64,000 nt of DNA from JAYRZB01 sp041916675. GTDB lineage: Bacteria; Pseudomonadota; Alphaproteobacteria; Rhizobiales; Devosiaceae. Made by a program: the position numbers and the translations under genes. Under the pieces are notes generated by a model. It saw nothing but the letters and a program-made list of their open reading frames with translations, was not told where the DNA came from and did not search any database. Shown here piece by piece: positions 16,596-26,455 of this stretch; positions within the stretch are counted from its first letter, which is position 1; each line of letters begins with the position of its first letter. The stretch lies in contig JAYRZB010000007.1 in NCBI GenBank assembly GCA_041916675.1, forward strand, positions 127,765 through 191,764, read 5' to 3'.

Positions 16596-17150
16596 TCAGG
16601 CTGCGGTCCGTTCGGCCAACAGGCGGTCGGCCAGTTCGAATAAATGCGGGTCGTTCAGCCCCATGGTCCTGAGATGGGCGACAGTGTTCAGCACATAGTC
16701 GACATTGGCGCCGGACAGGCCATGGCCCCGGCGCACCACGCCAAGCTGCTCCTCAACACAAAGTCTGCCGGCAAACTGGGCGTGGCCCTCGTCAACTACA
16801 AAAGTCAGCGCCGATACCACCTGCCCGTCATCGAGACGTATGGGCCGGTCGACCGGGCGGTAGACGCCGGTAACCTGTTCGCGGATGCGGAGATACTCGC
16901 GCACCTCGGCCCACCTCTCTTGGCTGACAGCGAAGGCCATGCCCCGGCATGATCCGCCGCGCCGCAGGCCAAAGACCAGCCCGGGCTGCTCGGGTGACCC
17001 CCGATGCTCATGCGAATAGATGCAAAGGCTGCGATGGGCACCACGCAGCAACGCCTGACGGCTTTCGACAAAGTCGAAGCCCGGCCGCCAGATCAGCGAA
17101 CCATAACCAAATACCCAGCGGTTTTTGCTGTATTCAGACAAATCACGCAT
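16596..17150 (-). CDS. ChaC-type gamma-glutamylcyclotransferase (copy 2)
   Basis: A 184-residue protein starting MRDLSEYSKNRWVFGYGSLIWRP, the compact ChaC form. The FGYGSLIW nucleotide-like loop, RGSPEQPGLVFGLRRGGSCRGMAF, and the catalytic-region LRIREQVTGVYRP (Glu in IRE) are visible. It should hydrolyse glutathione to 5-oxoproline and Cys-Gly. The frame is open to 17441 but homology begins at 17150. The gene faces DUF2125 across a divergent promoter; the ChaC-DUF2125-tyrC order is conserved in the order. It differs clearly in sequence from the copy at 9967-10695. Confidence 0.88.
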   Translation of the reverse strand: MRDLSEYSKNRWVFGYGSLIWRPGFDFVESRQALLRGAHRSLCIYSHEHRGSPEQPGLVFGLRRGGSCRGMAFAVSQERWAEVREYLRIREQVTGVYRPVDRPIRLDDGQVVSALTFVVDEGHAQFAGRLCVEEQLGVVRRGHGLSGANVDYVLNTVAHLRTMGLNDPHLFELADRLLAERTAA

Positions 17151-17244
17151 CAATCCATGGCCCGACAAGGCTAGCGCGTTCGCAGTAACCTCACAATTGC
17201 GTCCAGTGCGTGACGGCTCTGCACCCAGAGGATAAAACAACAAT

Positions 17245-18222
17245 ATGAAACGAATCATTGCTCTGGGTGCCGTCATTCTGGTCGTGGTCCTTGTCTGGAC
17301 AGGCGGCTGGTTTTTCATCGCCGGTGAAATCCGCAAGGCCGTCGAGACCCAGGCCAGTGCCGATGGCGTGGTCTCCCCGCGCGTCACTTGCGGCGAACTG
17401 GGCATTTCCGGGTTCCCGTTTCGCTTTGATATCGCCTGCAAGACGGCTGAGGTTGTCTCGGGCGATGTGACTGCCCAACTGGCCGAATTGCGCGGCTCGG
17501 TTCTGGTCTATCAGCCGACATTCTTCCGCTTTTGGGCCCAGGGGCCGCTCAAGCTGCAAGATGCCTTCACCGGTTCGCGGTCAGAAGTAAACTGGACTGG
17601 CCTTGAGATGAGTGCCCGCTTTAAGGGTTGGCAGATCGATCGGATTTCGCTGATCGGAGACAATCTGGTCTGGAACGATACTCTGTTCGGGCAGAATCTG
17701 ATCGCCAGCGCCACGCATATGGAAGCCCATGTGCTCGATATGCCAGAGCAGCATCAGCCGGACAAAGGGCTGGGGGCCCTGGCCGTCTACACCACCACCC
17801 AAGGTCTGGTGTCGCCCGGCATGCAGGTGGCCAATGGCGAATCAAGCCTTGAGGCCGAAATCACCGGCGTGCCCGCAGATGTGCGGGGCTTTGCCGAACC
17901 GGCAGCGATCGTCCAGTTCCGCGACGCGCCAGGGCAGCTCAAGGTTGTTAGCCTGAAAAGCACCGATGGCGAAAGTTATGTGGATGCCACCGGCACGCTG
18001 GCGCTCGATAGTGCCGCCCGGCTCGAAGGTCAGTTCGAACTGAAGTCCAAAGGACTGGTCGAACGGCTCGAACCGATGTTTGACCCCAACATCAAGCCGC
18101 TGATCACCGGCAGTCCTCAGCCCGATGGCAGCTATCAGAATACTTTGTTGGTGCGTGGTGGTGTCATCGTGTCCGGCGTTATTCCACTTGGCGTGGTGCC
18201 GGCCCTGTTGCCCGCGCCCTAG
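17245..18222 (+). CDS. DUF2125 domain-containing protein
   Basis: A 325-residue exported or membrane-anchored protein: one N-terminal hydrophobic helix (about 3-28), then an extracytoplasmic domain with the DUF2125 opening RVTCGELGISGFPFRFDIACK, including the conserved cysteines, and beta-rich repeats thereafter. The family is common in alphaproteobacteria and uncharacterised; the fold resembles AsmA-like envelope proteins in feel, but that is only an impression. Located between ChaC and tyrC as in related genomes; its end overlaps tyrC by 4 bases. Confidence 0.88.
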   Translation: MKRIIALGAVILVVVLVWTGGWFFIAGEIRKAVETQASADGVVSPRVTCGELGISGFPFRFDIACKTAEVVSGDVTAQLAELRGSVLVYQPTFFRFWAQGPLKLQDAFTGSRSEVNWTGLEMSARFKGWQIDRISLIGDNLVWNDTLFGQNLIASATHMEAHVLDMPEQHQPDKGLGALAVYTTTQGLVSPGMQVANGESSLEAEITGVPADVRGFAEPAAIVQFRDAPGQLKVVSLKSTDGESYVDATGTLALDSAARLEGQFELKSKGLVERLEPMFDPNIKPLITGSPQPDGSYQNTLLVRGGVIVSGVIPLGVVPALLPAP

Positions 18223-19136
18223 TTCTTGGCATCACCATGGGGCCGCCCGAAGTCGGCGGCTGCGGTTTCCTGCCCGGCATCGATGATCGAGCGGCGGATG
18301 GCGCGGGTGCGGGTGAAAAGGGCCTCAAGGCCCGGCCCGTCGCCGACGCGCACCATGCGCTGGAGCTGGCTGAGGTCTTCGGAAAAGCGCCCGAGCATTT
18401 CCAGAACCGCGTCGCGATTGGTCAGGAAGACGTCGCGCCACATCACCGGATCAGATGCCGCAATGCGGGTGAAGTCGCGGAACCCCGAGGCCGAGAATTT
18501 GATGACTTCAGACTGGGTGTGCTGCTCAAGGTCGGCGACGGTACCAACGATATTGTAGGCAATCAGGTGCGGCACGTGGCTGGTGATGGCCAGCACCATG
18601 TCGTGGTGGGCCGCATCCATGCACTCAACTTTCGAACCCATGGCCCGCCAGAAGGCCGAAAGCTTTTCGACCGCCGCTGCATCGGCACCGGTATCAGGGG
18701 TCAGCACGCACCAGCGATTGACGAACAGCGTTGCAAAGCCAGCACCGGGGCCGGAGTGTTCAGTACCAGCCAGTGGGTGGCCGGGGATCAGGTGAACGCC
18801 CTTGGGCACGTGCGGGGCCAAAACCTTGACGACATGTTGCTTGACCGAGCCGACGTCGGAGAGGATGGCACCGGGCGCCAGTGCCGGGGCGATCTGGCGG
18901 ATCACGGCTTCATAGGAGCCGACCGGCGTGCAAAGAATCACCAGATCAGCGCCAGCTGCGGCCTCGGCCGCATCAAGGGTGTAGACATCGCCGAGCCGCA
19001 GAGCCTCCGCCTCGGCCAGAGTTTCGGCTTTGCGGGTGGAAATGGCGATGGTCCTGGCCAGCCCGTGGCGGCGGGCGGCGTGGGCAATTGAGGAGCCGAT
19101 CAGGCCGATACCGATCAGCGCAATGCGGTCAAACAT
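18219..19136 (-). CDS. tyrC: Prephenate/arogenate dehydrogenase family protein
   Basis: A 305-residue NAD(P)-dependent enzyme oxidising prephenate or arogenate in tyrosine synthesis. Rossmann motif IALIGIGLIGSSIAHAARRHG at 4-24; the catalytic region LIPGHPLAGTEHSGP and MVLAITSHVPHLIAYN follow. The ATG at 19136 lies inside the 3' end of hisC (8-base overlap), so the two are co-translated. Whether prephenate or arogenate is preferred cannot be read from sequence. Confidence 0.92.
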   Translation of the reverse strand: MFDRIALIGIGLIGSSIAHAARRHGLARTIAISTRKAETLAEAEALRLGDVYTLDAAEAAAGADLVILCTPVGSYEAVIRQIAPALAPGAILSDVGSVKQHVVKVLAPHVPKGVHLIPGHPLAGTEHSGPGAGFATLFVNRWCVLTPDTGADAAAVEKLSAFWRAMGSKVECMDAAHHDMVLAITSHVPHLIAYNIVGTVADLEQHTQSEVIKFSASGFRDFTRIAASDPVMWRDVFLTNRDAVLEMLGRFSEDLSQLQRMVRVGDGPGLEALFTRTRAIRRSIIDAGQETAAADFGRPHGDAKN

Positions 19137-20232
19137 CGGACCCGCCCCGAAACCGCTTGAGCACTTCAGCGACGGCACGCATTGCCGCTTCGGAGCCGAT
19201 GGAAATGCGCAGTCCGTTGGCAATGCCATAAGAATGCATTTCCCGAGCGATCAGCCCCTTGTCGAACAGGGCCTCAAAGGCATCGGCGGCGCGCAGGCCT
19301 TCGGCCTCGGGAAACAGCACCAGAATGAAATTGCCCTGGCTCTTGAGCACCCGCATATGGTTGGACTGCAACTGACTGGTCAGCCAGTCGCGCCACTTCG
19401 CATTGTGCGCGCAGAGCGCCTCGGTAAAATCGATGTCACGGACGGCAGCAGCTGCCGCATACTGGCCAAGTCGGTTGACGTTGAACGGGCCTCGGATGCG
19501 GTTGACGGCATCGACGATAGCGGCAGGTCCATACATCCAGCCGATGCGGAGCGCAGCCAGACCCATCTTGGAAAAGGTGCGGACCATCACAACGTTCTCG
19601 GCCCGGTCCACCAGGTCGGTGCTCACGTTATAATCCGGGGCGGTGACATACTCGGCATAGGCGCAATCGATCACCAAAAGGATGTCGTTGCGCAAACCGG
19701 CATGCAGCCGCTCCACCTCTGCGGCCGGCAGGTAGGTGCCGGTGGGGTTATTCGGGTTGGCCAGAAAGACCATCTTCGTTCGGGGCGTTACGGCAGCGAG
19801 CAGCGCGTCGACATCAGCGGTGAAGTCGGTTTCGTCGGCCATGATGATCTCGGCCCCGGCCCCATTGGCGATGATGGGATAGACCGAAAAGCCATACCGG
19901 CTCATCACCGCGTCGTCGCCGACCCCCAGATAGACCTGCGCCAAAAGGTGCAGCAGGTCATCCGAGCCATTGCCGCAGACAATCCGGTCCGGGTCGAGGC
20001 CGTGAACGTCACCCAGAGCTTCCCGCAGTACCTTCGAGGTGCCTTCGGGATAGATTTCGAGCCCGCCATCAAGGAACGCCTGCGCGGCCGCAATGGCCTT
20101 GGGGCTGGCGCCCAGCGGGCTCTCATTGGCCGAGAGCTTGATCGGGGTCACCCCCGAAGGTGCCGCCGAGCGTCCGGGAACGTAGGGATCGATCGACAGG
20201 ATGCCGGGTTGCGGGGTGGGTCGCTGGCTCAT
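19129..20232 (-). CDS. hisC: Histidinol-phosphate aminotransferase
   Basis: A 367-residue class I/II PLP aminotransferase. The PLP lysine lies in RTFSKMGLAALRIGW; IDCAYAEY and NPNNPTGTYLP provide the coenzyme Asp/Tyr and Asn residues, and the start region SANESPLG is typical for HisC. It acts in histidine synthesis and may also transaminate aromatic 2-oxo acids, consistent with its overlap with tyrC. Neighbouring metXW, common next to hisC in relatives, is absent. Confidence 0.93.
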   Translation of the reverse strand: MSQRPTPQPGILSIDPYVPGRSAAPSGVTPIKLSANESPLGASPKAIAAAQAFLDGGLEIYPEGTSKVLREALGDVHGLDPDRIVCGNGSDDLLHLLAQVYLGVGDDAVMSRYGFSVYPIIANGAGAEIIMADETDFTADVDALLAAVTPRTKMVFLANPNNPTGTYLPAAEVERLHAGLRNDILLVIDCAYAEYVTAPDYNVSTDLVDRAENVVMVRTFSKMGLAALRIGWMYGPAAIVDAVNRIRGPFNVNRLGQYAAAAAVRDIDFTEALCAHNAKWRDWLTSQLQSNHMRVLKSQGNFILVLFPEAEGLRAADAFEALFDKGLIAREMHSYGIANGLRISIGSEAAMRAVAEVLKRFRGGSDV

Positions 20233-20353
20233 TGGGACAAAGGCTCGGGGACATAGACTTGGGTGTTCAGGCGAGGCGGACCATAGTGAAACCCGTCCGG
20301 CTTGGCAAAGGAATCTGCGCCATCACGGCGCTGCGAATCGTTGGGGCGAATGG

Positions 20354-21094
20354 TCAGGGGCCGGTGTCGCGCATCGCTGCCTGCGGGGCGAGGGCGGGCA
20401 CCCGGATATAGCGCTCCTGGCGCTGACGGCGGGCAATGGCGGGGAAGAGCTGCTTGCGCGCCATCACGCAGGAGACACCGGCCAGCGTCGGGCCGAGCAG
20501 CCGTCCTGCCCGTTCGAAAAAGCGCGCTGATTTCAACACCAGCGGCGATTGTATCGGCGGCAGGAACAGGGCGTCGCGCCAGAGCTCGGGCACGAAGGAG
20601 TGTTCGCGCAGCAGCCGGTCGAGCTGGGGCCCGCTGAACGGGTGCCCCGACCCAAATGGGGTGTTGTCACGCTGCGCCCAGAGCCCGCGGCGGCGCGGCA
20701 CCACCACGATGAGCCGGGCGTTGGGGGCAGCGATGCGCCAGAGTTCGCGCATCAACTCGCCGCTGTCGGCAATGTGCTCGAAGGCGTGTACGGCAATGAT
20801 CAGGTCAACCGCCGAATCGGTGAGCGGCATTTCGAGCGGATCGCAGAGCACGGTGTGCGACGGACCTTCGCGCGGCCAGGCCGATGCGCCCTGCCGGGCG
20901 GGCATAAATGCCAGCACGCGCTCGGCCGGTTCAAGCGTGAAGCGCAGATAGGGTGTGGCAAAGCCAAGTCCGAGCACGCGCAGCCCGGTAACATCACCGG
21001 CCATTGCCGTAATCTGTTCGCGCACCAGTGCCCGCGATATTCGTCCCAATGGGGACTTGTAGAATCCGATCAGGCGGGCGACATCCTCGCTCAT
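20354..21094 (-). CDS. Class I SAM-dependent methyltransferase
   Basis: A 246-residue protein with a Methyltransf_11-like fold: LRVLGLGFATPYLRF as the SAM-binding glycine motif (rather degenerate), DPLEMPLTDSAVDLIIAVHAFEHI as post-motif region, then a basic C-terminal tail. It starts MSEDVARLIGFYKSPLG. GAGGAA lies upstream of the ATG. Divergent from gloB, a neighbourhood conserved in Hyphomicrobiales. Substrate unknown. Confidence 0.85.
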   Translation of the reverse strand: MSEDVARLIGFYKSPLGRISRALVREQITAMAGDVTGLRVLGLGFATPYLRFTLEPAERVLAFMPARQGASAWPREGPSHTVLCDPLEMPLTDSAVDLIIAVHAFEHIADSGELMRELWRIAAPNARLIVVVPRRRGLWAQRDNTPFGSGHPFSGPQLDRLLREHSFVPELWRDALFLPPIQSPLVLKSARFFERAGRLLGPTLAGVSCVMARKQLFPAIARRQRQERYIRVPALAPQAAMRDTGP

Positions 21095-21177
21095 GGGGAG
21101 CTTTCCTCAGCGCTCATTCTGGGGCACATTCCGCCCACCCAAACCATATCGCTATCCAAACCATAGGAACCAAGCCC

Positions 21178-21951
21178 TTGTCTCTGATCATCGACGTATT
21201 TGGCGCCCGCAGCGACAATTTTGGCTACCTCGCCCATGACAGCCGCACCGGCAAGACCGCCGCCATCGATGCGCCCGATGCCGAAGCCATCAAGGCAGCG
21301 CTCCAGGCGCGCGGATGGAGCCTCGACAAGCTGTTGATCACTCATCATCACATTGATCATGTCGAGGGTATTCCAGCCCTCAAGGCGGCATTCCCGAAGC
21401 TTGAGGTGGTGGGGCCGCGGGCCGAGGCCGACAAGATCGAGGGGCTCGACACTCTGGTCAGCGCCGGCGACACGGTCACCATCGGGTCCGTCGTTCTGGA
21501 TGTGCTGGCTACACCGGGCCACACGCTTGGGCACATTGTGTTCCATGATGCGGTGGGTCAGCATCTGTTCTCGGCCGATGCCCTGTTCTCGATGGGTGTG
21601 GGTCGCATGTTCGAGGGTACGCCGGTGCCGATGTGGGAGGGGCTGGTGCCGCTGCGTGCCCTGCCCGATGCAACCCTTGTTTATTGCGGGCATGAGTACA
21701 CAGCCTCGAACGGCAAGTTTGCCCTGCATGTCGAACCCGACAACAAGGCCCTGCAGGCCCGCATGGCGGAAGTCGAGGCGTTGCGGGCCGCCGGCAAGGC
21801 CACCATCCCGGTCAGCATGGGTGTCGAAAAAGCCACCAATCCATTCCTGCGCGCCGACCTGCCGCATATGGCCAAAGCCATGGGCCTGCCCGCAGGAACG
21901 CCTGCGGGGGAAGTTTTCGGCGCATTGCGCAAGGCCAAGGACAGTTTCTAA
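21178..21951 (+). CDS. gloB: Hydroxyacylglutathione hydrolase (glyoxalase II)
   Basis: A 257-residue metallo-beta-lactamase-fold enzyme. The metal motif THHHIDH (55-61), later TPGHTLGHI, FSADALFSMG and YCGHEYT are the GloB signature. It hydrolyses S-lactoylglutathione to lactate and glutathione, the second step of methylglyoxal detoxification. A TTG at 21178, with AGGA nine bases upstream, gives the family's normal length; no ATG is suitably placed. Methylglyoxal synthase is encoded at 41752-42114 in the same window. Confidence 0.93.
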   Translation: MSLIIDVFGARSDNFGYLAHDSRTGKTAAIDAPDAEAIKAALQARGWSLDKLLITHHHIDHVEGIPALKAAFPKLEVVGPRAEADKIEGLDTLVSAGDTVTIGSVVLDVLATPGHTLGHIVFHDAVGQHLFSADALFSMGVGRMFEGTPVPMWEGLVPLRALPDATLVYCGHEYTASNGKFALHVEPDNKALQARMAEVEALRAAGKATIPVSMGVEKATNPFLRADLPHMAKAMGLPAGTPAGEVFGALRKAKDSF

Positions 21952-22506
21952 GTGTCTCTTGGCCCGCTGACCTTTCGTCCCGTCGACCGCCAGACCTGGG
22001 CTGATTTCGAATCGCTGTTCAATGCGCCGAGCGGTCCAAAATACTGCTGGTGCATGTCCTGGCGCGCCACCGCCGAGGAGGGAAAGGCAACCACGAGTGC
22101 CGTCCGGCACGATCAGATCGAGGCCCGCGTGCACCATGGCATCCCGATCGGGCTGGTGGTCTATGACGCCGGGCTGCCGGTTGCATGGGTATCGCTGGCT
22201 CCCAAGGAGACGTTCAGGCGACTTGGTGGACCCGAACCGGCACCCGGCGAAGTGGTCTGGTCACTGACCTGCATGTTCGCCGCCCGCAGCCACCGTAAGC
22301 AGGGCATTGCCGATCACCTGATCGCGGCGGCCCTTGAGCATGTCAAAAGCCAGGGCGGCACGGTGCTCGAGGCCTATCCAGTTGCCCCGGACTCGCCCAG
22401 TTATCGCTATATGGGCTTTGTGCCAGCGTTCGAGCGGCAGGGCTTTGTGCATCTGGGCAAGGAAGGCAGCCGCCGCAATGTCATGCGCAAAGTGCTCGGC
22501 AGCTAA
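21952..22506 (+). CDS. GNAT-family N-acetyltransferase
   Basis: A 184-residue protein. The GNAT core is visible as VVWSLTCMFAARSHRKQGIADHLIAAALEHVKSQGG, with the acetyl-CoA pyrophosphate loop RKQGIA, and YRYMGFVPAF near the end. CWCMSWR near residue 30 marks a subfamily of uncharacterised acetyltransferases. It begins with GTG directly after the gloB stop codon, so it is co-translated with glyoxalase II. Substrate unknown. Confidence 0.88.
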   Translation: MSLGPLTFRPVDRQTWADFESLFNAPSGPKYCWCMSWRATAEEGKATTSAVRHDQIEARVHHGIPIGLVVYDAGLPVAWVSLAPKETFRRLGGPEPAPGEVVWSLTCMFAARSHRKQGIADHLIAAALEHVKSQGGTVLEAYPVAPDSPSYRYMGFVPAFERQGFVHLGKEGSRRNVMRKVLGS

Positions 22507-22572
22507 CCGCGCCCGCCCGCATTAACGGTTAATGGCAAGAGATTGGGAGAAAGTTAACAAAAGGTTGCCAAC

Positions 22573-22588
22573 TGGCACTGTGGTTGCA
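22573..22588 (+). promoter_or_regulatory. Sigma-54 (RpoN) promoter
   Basis: TGGCAC at 22573-22578 and TTGC at 22584-22587 place the invariant GG and GC dinucleotides exactly ten bases apart, as in the -24/-12 consensus TGGCAC-N5-TTGCA. It lies 37 bases upstream of the start codon at 22625, in the correct orientation. The activator site is not recognised. Confidence 0.75.
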
Positions 22589-22616
22589 ACGTTACTGTCA
22601 GAATAAGCGGAGCGGC

Positions 22617-22631
22617 GTGCCAAAATGGCAC
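22617..22631. repeat. Inverted repeat spanning a start codon
   Basis: GTGCCA-AAA-TGGCAC, a perfect 6-bp dyad with a 3-base centre, overlaps the ATG at 22625. A related dyad, TGCCA-AC-TGGCA (22566-22577), overlaps the -24 element of the sigma-54 promoter 50 bases upstream. Both could bind the same regulator; this is inference. Confidence 0.5.
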
Positions 22632-22906
22632 AGCCGACCCGGTTTGAGACGGAACGAACCAAAATGGCGCAACGGACGGATCAGGCTGCCAATCTCCCCG
22701 CGCTTACCGCAGTGCGGACGCGGCCTGTGCGCGGTTCAGTCAGCTCGGTTTTTCTCAGCCAGTTGATCGCCGAGCGCCACAACCTTTCGCCACAGCGTGA
22801 GAAACGGCGCGCCCCGGTGGATCAGGCGGTTTCGGCCTACCACCAGGGCGCGCAGATTGCCGTGCGGCGTCTGCCGCAGGGCTATCGCAAGACGATTGTT
22901 GCCTAA
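22625..22906 (+). CDS. Small hypothetical protein behind a sigma-54 promoter
   Basis: A 93-residue, basic, soluble protein. The core reads FLSQLIAERHNLSPQREKRRAPVDQAV and the end AVRRLPQGYRKTIVA; I recall similar small proteins of unknown function in Hyphomicrobiales. Two in-frame ATGs exist, 22625 and 22664, each preceded by CCAAA and followed by GGC(A/G)CA, a 20-base imperfect tandem copy; the second would give 80 residues and is close to GGAA. The end overlaps a convergent membrane-protein gene by 4 bases. Confidence 0.75.
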   Translation: MAQPTRFETERTKMAQRTDQAANLPALTAVRTRPVRGSVSSVFLSQLIAERHNLSPQREKRRAPVDQAVSAYHQGAQIAVRRLPQGYRKTIVA

Positions 22907-23349
22907 GCCATCGTCACGTCGCGCCCGGCGCTGGTGATCGAGACGGTAAAGCCGGCGACGACATCGAACAGCGCCATGATCATCAGGATAAAGAAGACCG
23001 AGCTGGCGGCGGCGCCAACCAGCAGGAACTCCACCAGGAACGCGACAAACACCAGTGTCGAGAGCATGTGCTCGACCACGGACGACCGACCGGTATTGGT
23101 GGATTTCAGCACTTCGAAGAACAGGCAGGCGAGGCCCCCGATCAGCAGCAGGTCGCCCGAGGTCATGGCCCAGCCGGCACCCGAAACCATGGGGATTGAG
23201 AACAGCGCGCCCGACCAGCCAGCGCCATTGCCGCCCATGAACGCGAATACGGCCAGATTGTAGATCACGAACGGCACGATCAGCAGCGGCGGAATGAAAA
23301 CGCCACGGGACGGGCGGCGTTCGGGCGGAATGAAAACAGTATCGCTCAC
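22903..23349 (-). CDS. Small integral membrane protein
   Basis: A 148-residue protein with about four transmembrane helices (near 18-40, 50-78, 92-112 and 118-140). Start is a GTG at 23349 with GGAG seven bases upstream; the frame continues to 23535 without supporting features. The first segment has a doubled FIPP motif (VFIPPERRPSRGVFIPP). The family is common in alphaproteobacteria as an uncharacterised membrane protein. It converges with the small sigma-54 gene. Confidence 0.75.
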   Translation of the reverse strand: MSDTVFIPPERRPSRGVFIPPLLIVPFVIYNLAVFAFMGGNGAGWSGALFSIPMVSGAGWAMTSGDLLLIGGLACLFFEVLKSTNTGRSSVVEHMLSTLVFVAFLVEFLLVGAAASSVFFILMIMALFDVVAGFTVSITSAGRDVTMA

Positions 23350-23482
23350 GGGCGGGCTCCTGACTGAGGTCCGGCGGAGCATGCCAGAGACGGCCCGAGC
23401 CGGGAAGGGGTGAATTCCTTGACCTGAATCAAGGTGCGCCAGGCCCGAGGCGCGCAGTGTGCAGTATCTGCTGGAGAAGATC

Positions 23483-24119
23483 ATGCGCAAGCGTTCAGCC
23501 CTTCTGGCCTTGGTCTCTGGTCTCGCCGCGCCCACAACCTACGTGGCCGCAATTTTCGCCGCAGGCTTAAACCGACCTGGCTATAGTCACTTTGAAGAGC
23601 CGGTGAGTGCGCTGATGGCAGGCGGAGGTGGTGGCCCGTTACTTCTGGGCGCGCTTTATGCCTACAATCTTCTTCTGCTGTTGTTCGGGTTCGCTCTGGC
23701 AGCGCATGCCAAGGGGCGCGACACCGCCTTGTTCGTCACCGGCATCGCCGCAGTCGGTGTGGCCATCCCCGGCGTGCTCATGTTGATATTTCCGATGGAT
23801 GTGCCGGGCACGCCGCCATCGGTTGCCGGTCTCATCCATATCCTTATGGCTGGGATCGGGGTGCTGGGCACGATGGCAGCCATTGCCGCCAGCGCTTATG
23901 CTTGGCGCAGCCAGCGCAATTGGCGATTGCGGAATGCGCTGAGTTGGAGCGCCATCGGCCTGCTCGCGGCCTCCGGCATAGCGGCTAGCGCGAGCATGGC
24001 AATGCATGCGCCCTTTACCGGTCTGATGGAACGGATCACTATCGGCACGTTCCTTGTCTGGATGGCGGCCACCGCGACCGCCATCTGGCTCGATGTCTAT
24101 CGGGCCGGGCGCTGGCCGG

Positions 24120-24130
<11 letters not shown>
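23483..24130 (+). CDS. DUF998 domain-containing membrane protein
   Basis: A 215-residue protein with six predicted transmembrane helices and the DUF998 layout: SGLAAPTTYVAAIFAAG in helix 1, a periplasmic loop RPGYSHFEEPVSALMAG, then LIFPMDVPGTPPSVAGLIHILMAG with the conserved P-D and H. DUF998 proteins are uncharacterised. The ATG 23483 has GGAG upstream; a GTG at 23459 would add eight residues. Its end overlaps fumC by 11 bases. Confidence 0.8.
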
Positions 24131-25520
<1,390 letters not shown>

Positions 25521-25560
25521 CGTCTGCTCTCCAGAAGTTCTGGCGGTATTTGGCCAAATT

Positions 25561-25595
25561 CAAACAAAACGGCCAGCCCCTTGTTGGGACTGGCC
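25561..25595 (-). terminator. Rho-independent terminator of rpmF
   Basis: On the minus strand GGCCAGTCCC and GGGCTGGCC form a stem of nine or so base pairs around a six-base loop, followed by GTTTTGTTTG. It lies 28 bases after the rpmF stop codon. Confidence 0.8.
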
Positions 25596-25622
25596 GCAAT
25601 TATTCTGCGATCCGGGTGAGCC

Positions 25623-25805
25623 TTAGCTCTTGCGCGGCTCGATAACCTGACGGCCGCGATACATGCCGGTCTTGAGGTCGATGTGGTGCGGACGGCGCAG
25701 CTCGCCCGAATCCTTGTCTTCGACATAGATCGGGGCCGCAAGCGCATCAGCCGAACGGCGGAACCCGCGCTTCATCGGCGAGGTTTTGCGTTTTGGCACT
25801 GCCAT
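25623..25805 (-). CDS. rpmF: 50S ribosomal protein L32
   Basis: A 60-residue basic protein with the L32 start MAVPKRKTSPMKRGFRRSADAL and the end KTGMYRGRQVIEPRKS. It lacks the zinc cysteines found in L32 of some bacteria, as is normal in alphaproteobacteria. A terminator follows. The upstream 200 bases separating it from a divergent gene hold its promoter; TATAGA at about 25891-25896 on the minus strand is a possible -10. Confidence 0.96.
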   Translation of the reverse strand: MAVPKRKTSPMKRGFRRSADALAAPIYVEDKDSGELRRPHHIDLKTGMYRGRQVIEPRKS

Positions 25806-26011
25806 GGTCGTTACTCCAGCTTCAAAATCGTTTCGTCACGGCCAACCGGCCGCTGGTGACGGCGACAGACTGAGCCTGTCAGGGATTGGCGGGTTCTATA
25901 GAGGCTTTTAGACCACTTGGCTAGACCAAAATCATGGTCTTGCTCATCGGCCCGGCTTTGCGCAAGAATGCGCCATTGGCTGGTGTTTGACCGGCGCAAA
26001 CTGATTTGAGA

Positions 26012-26455
26012 ATGACCATTTCATTGCCCCGGGCGATCCTGATTGCCCTTGTGTCCATCGCAGCAATTTCTGCCGCTTCGATCCTGGCGGCCGTTGCGGC
26101 GCTGGCGCTTCTGGCCAAACCGATACCGGGCGCGCCTGAATTATTGCTGCTTTACCTCGTTGAACACCTGCCGGGTCTGATCACCCTGCTGTTTGCCGTG
26201 GTATTCGTGATCCGAAGAGGCGTACGGCCCGGCATCTGGTGGGCTGCCTATGGGGCGAGCCTGATCATCAACCCGGTTTTATGGCTGCTGGCTGATCCTC
26301 TTATTCCCGAAACCCTGCAGATCGGACCGCTTGCCCTTCTCCCGCCGAGTGACAAGAGCCTGCTGATCTGGGGAACTTTCACCGCGGTCATCTCCCGGCA
26401 CGTGGCGCACCGGCTCCTGCCCCACCTCATCCCCAAGCAGAAAGCGATTCCATGA
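26012..26455 (+). CDS. Hypothetical membrane protein A
   Basis: A 147-residue protein with four hydrophobic segments (about 5-33, 42-65, 73-92, 112-130) and a short basic C-terminus. I do not recognise a family. ATG 26012 is used; a TTG at 26006 is in frame. Neither has a clear ribosome-binding site. The last codon overlaps the start of the next gene (ATGA), and the two proteins share size and a similar LIxNPVxW / AINPIYW motif after the third segment, suggesting a duplicated pair. Confidence 0.65.
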   Translation: MTISLPRAILIALVSIAAISAASILAAVAALALLAKPIPGAPELLLLYLVEHLPGLITLLFAVVFVIRRGVRPGIWWAAYGASLIINPVLWLLADPLIPETLQIGPLALLPPSDKSLLIWGTFTAVISRHVAHRLLPHLIPKQKAIP

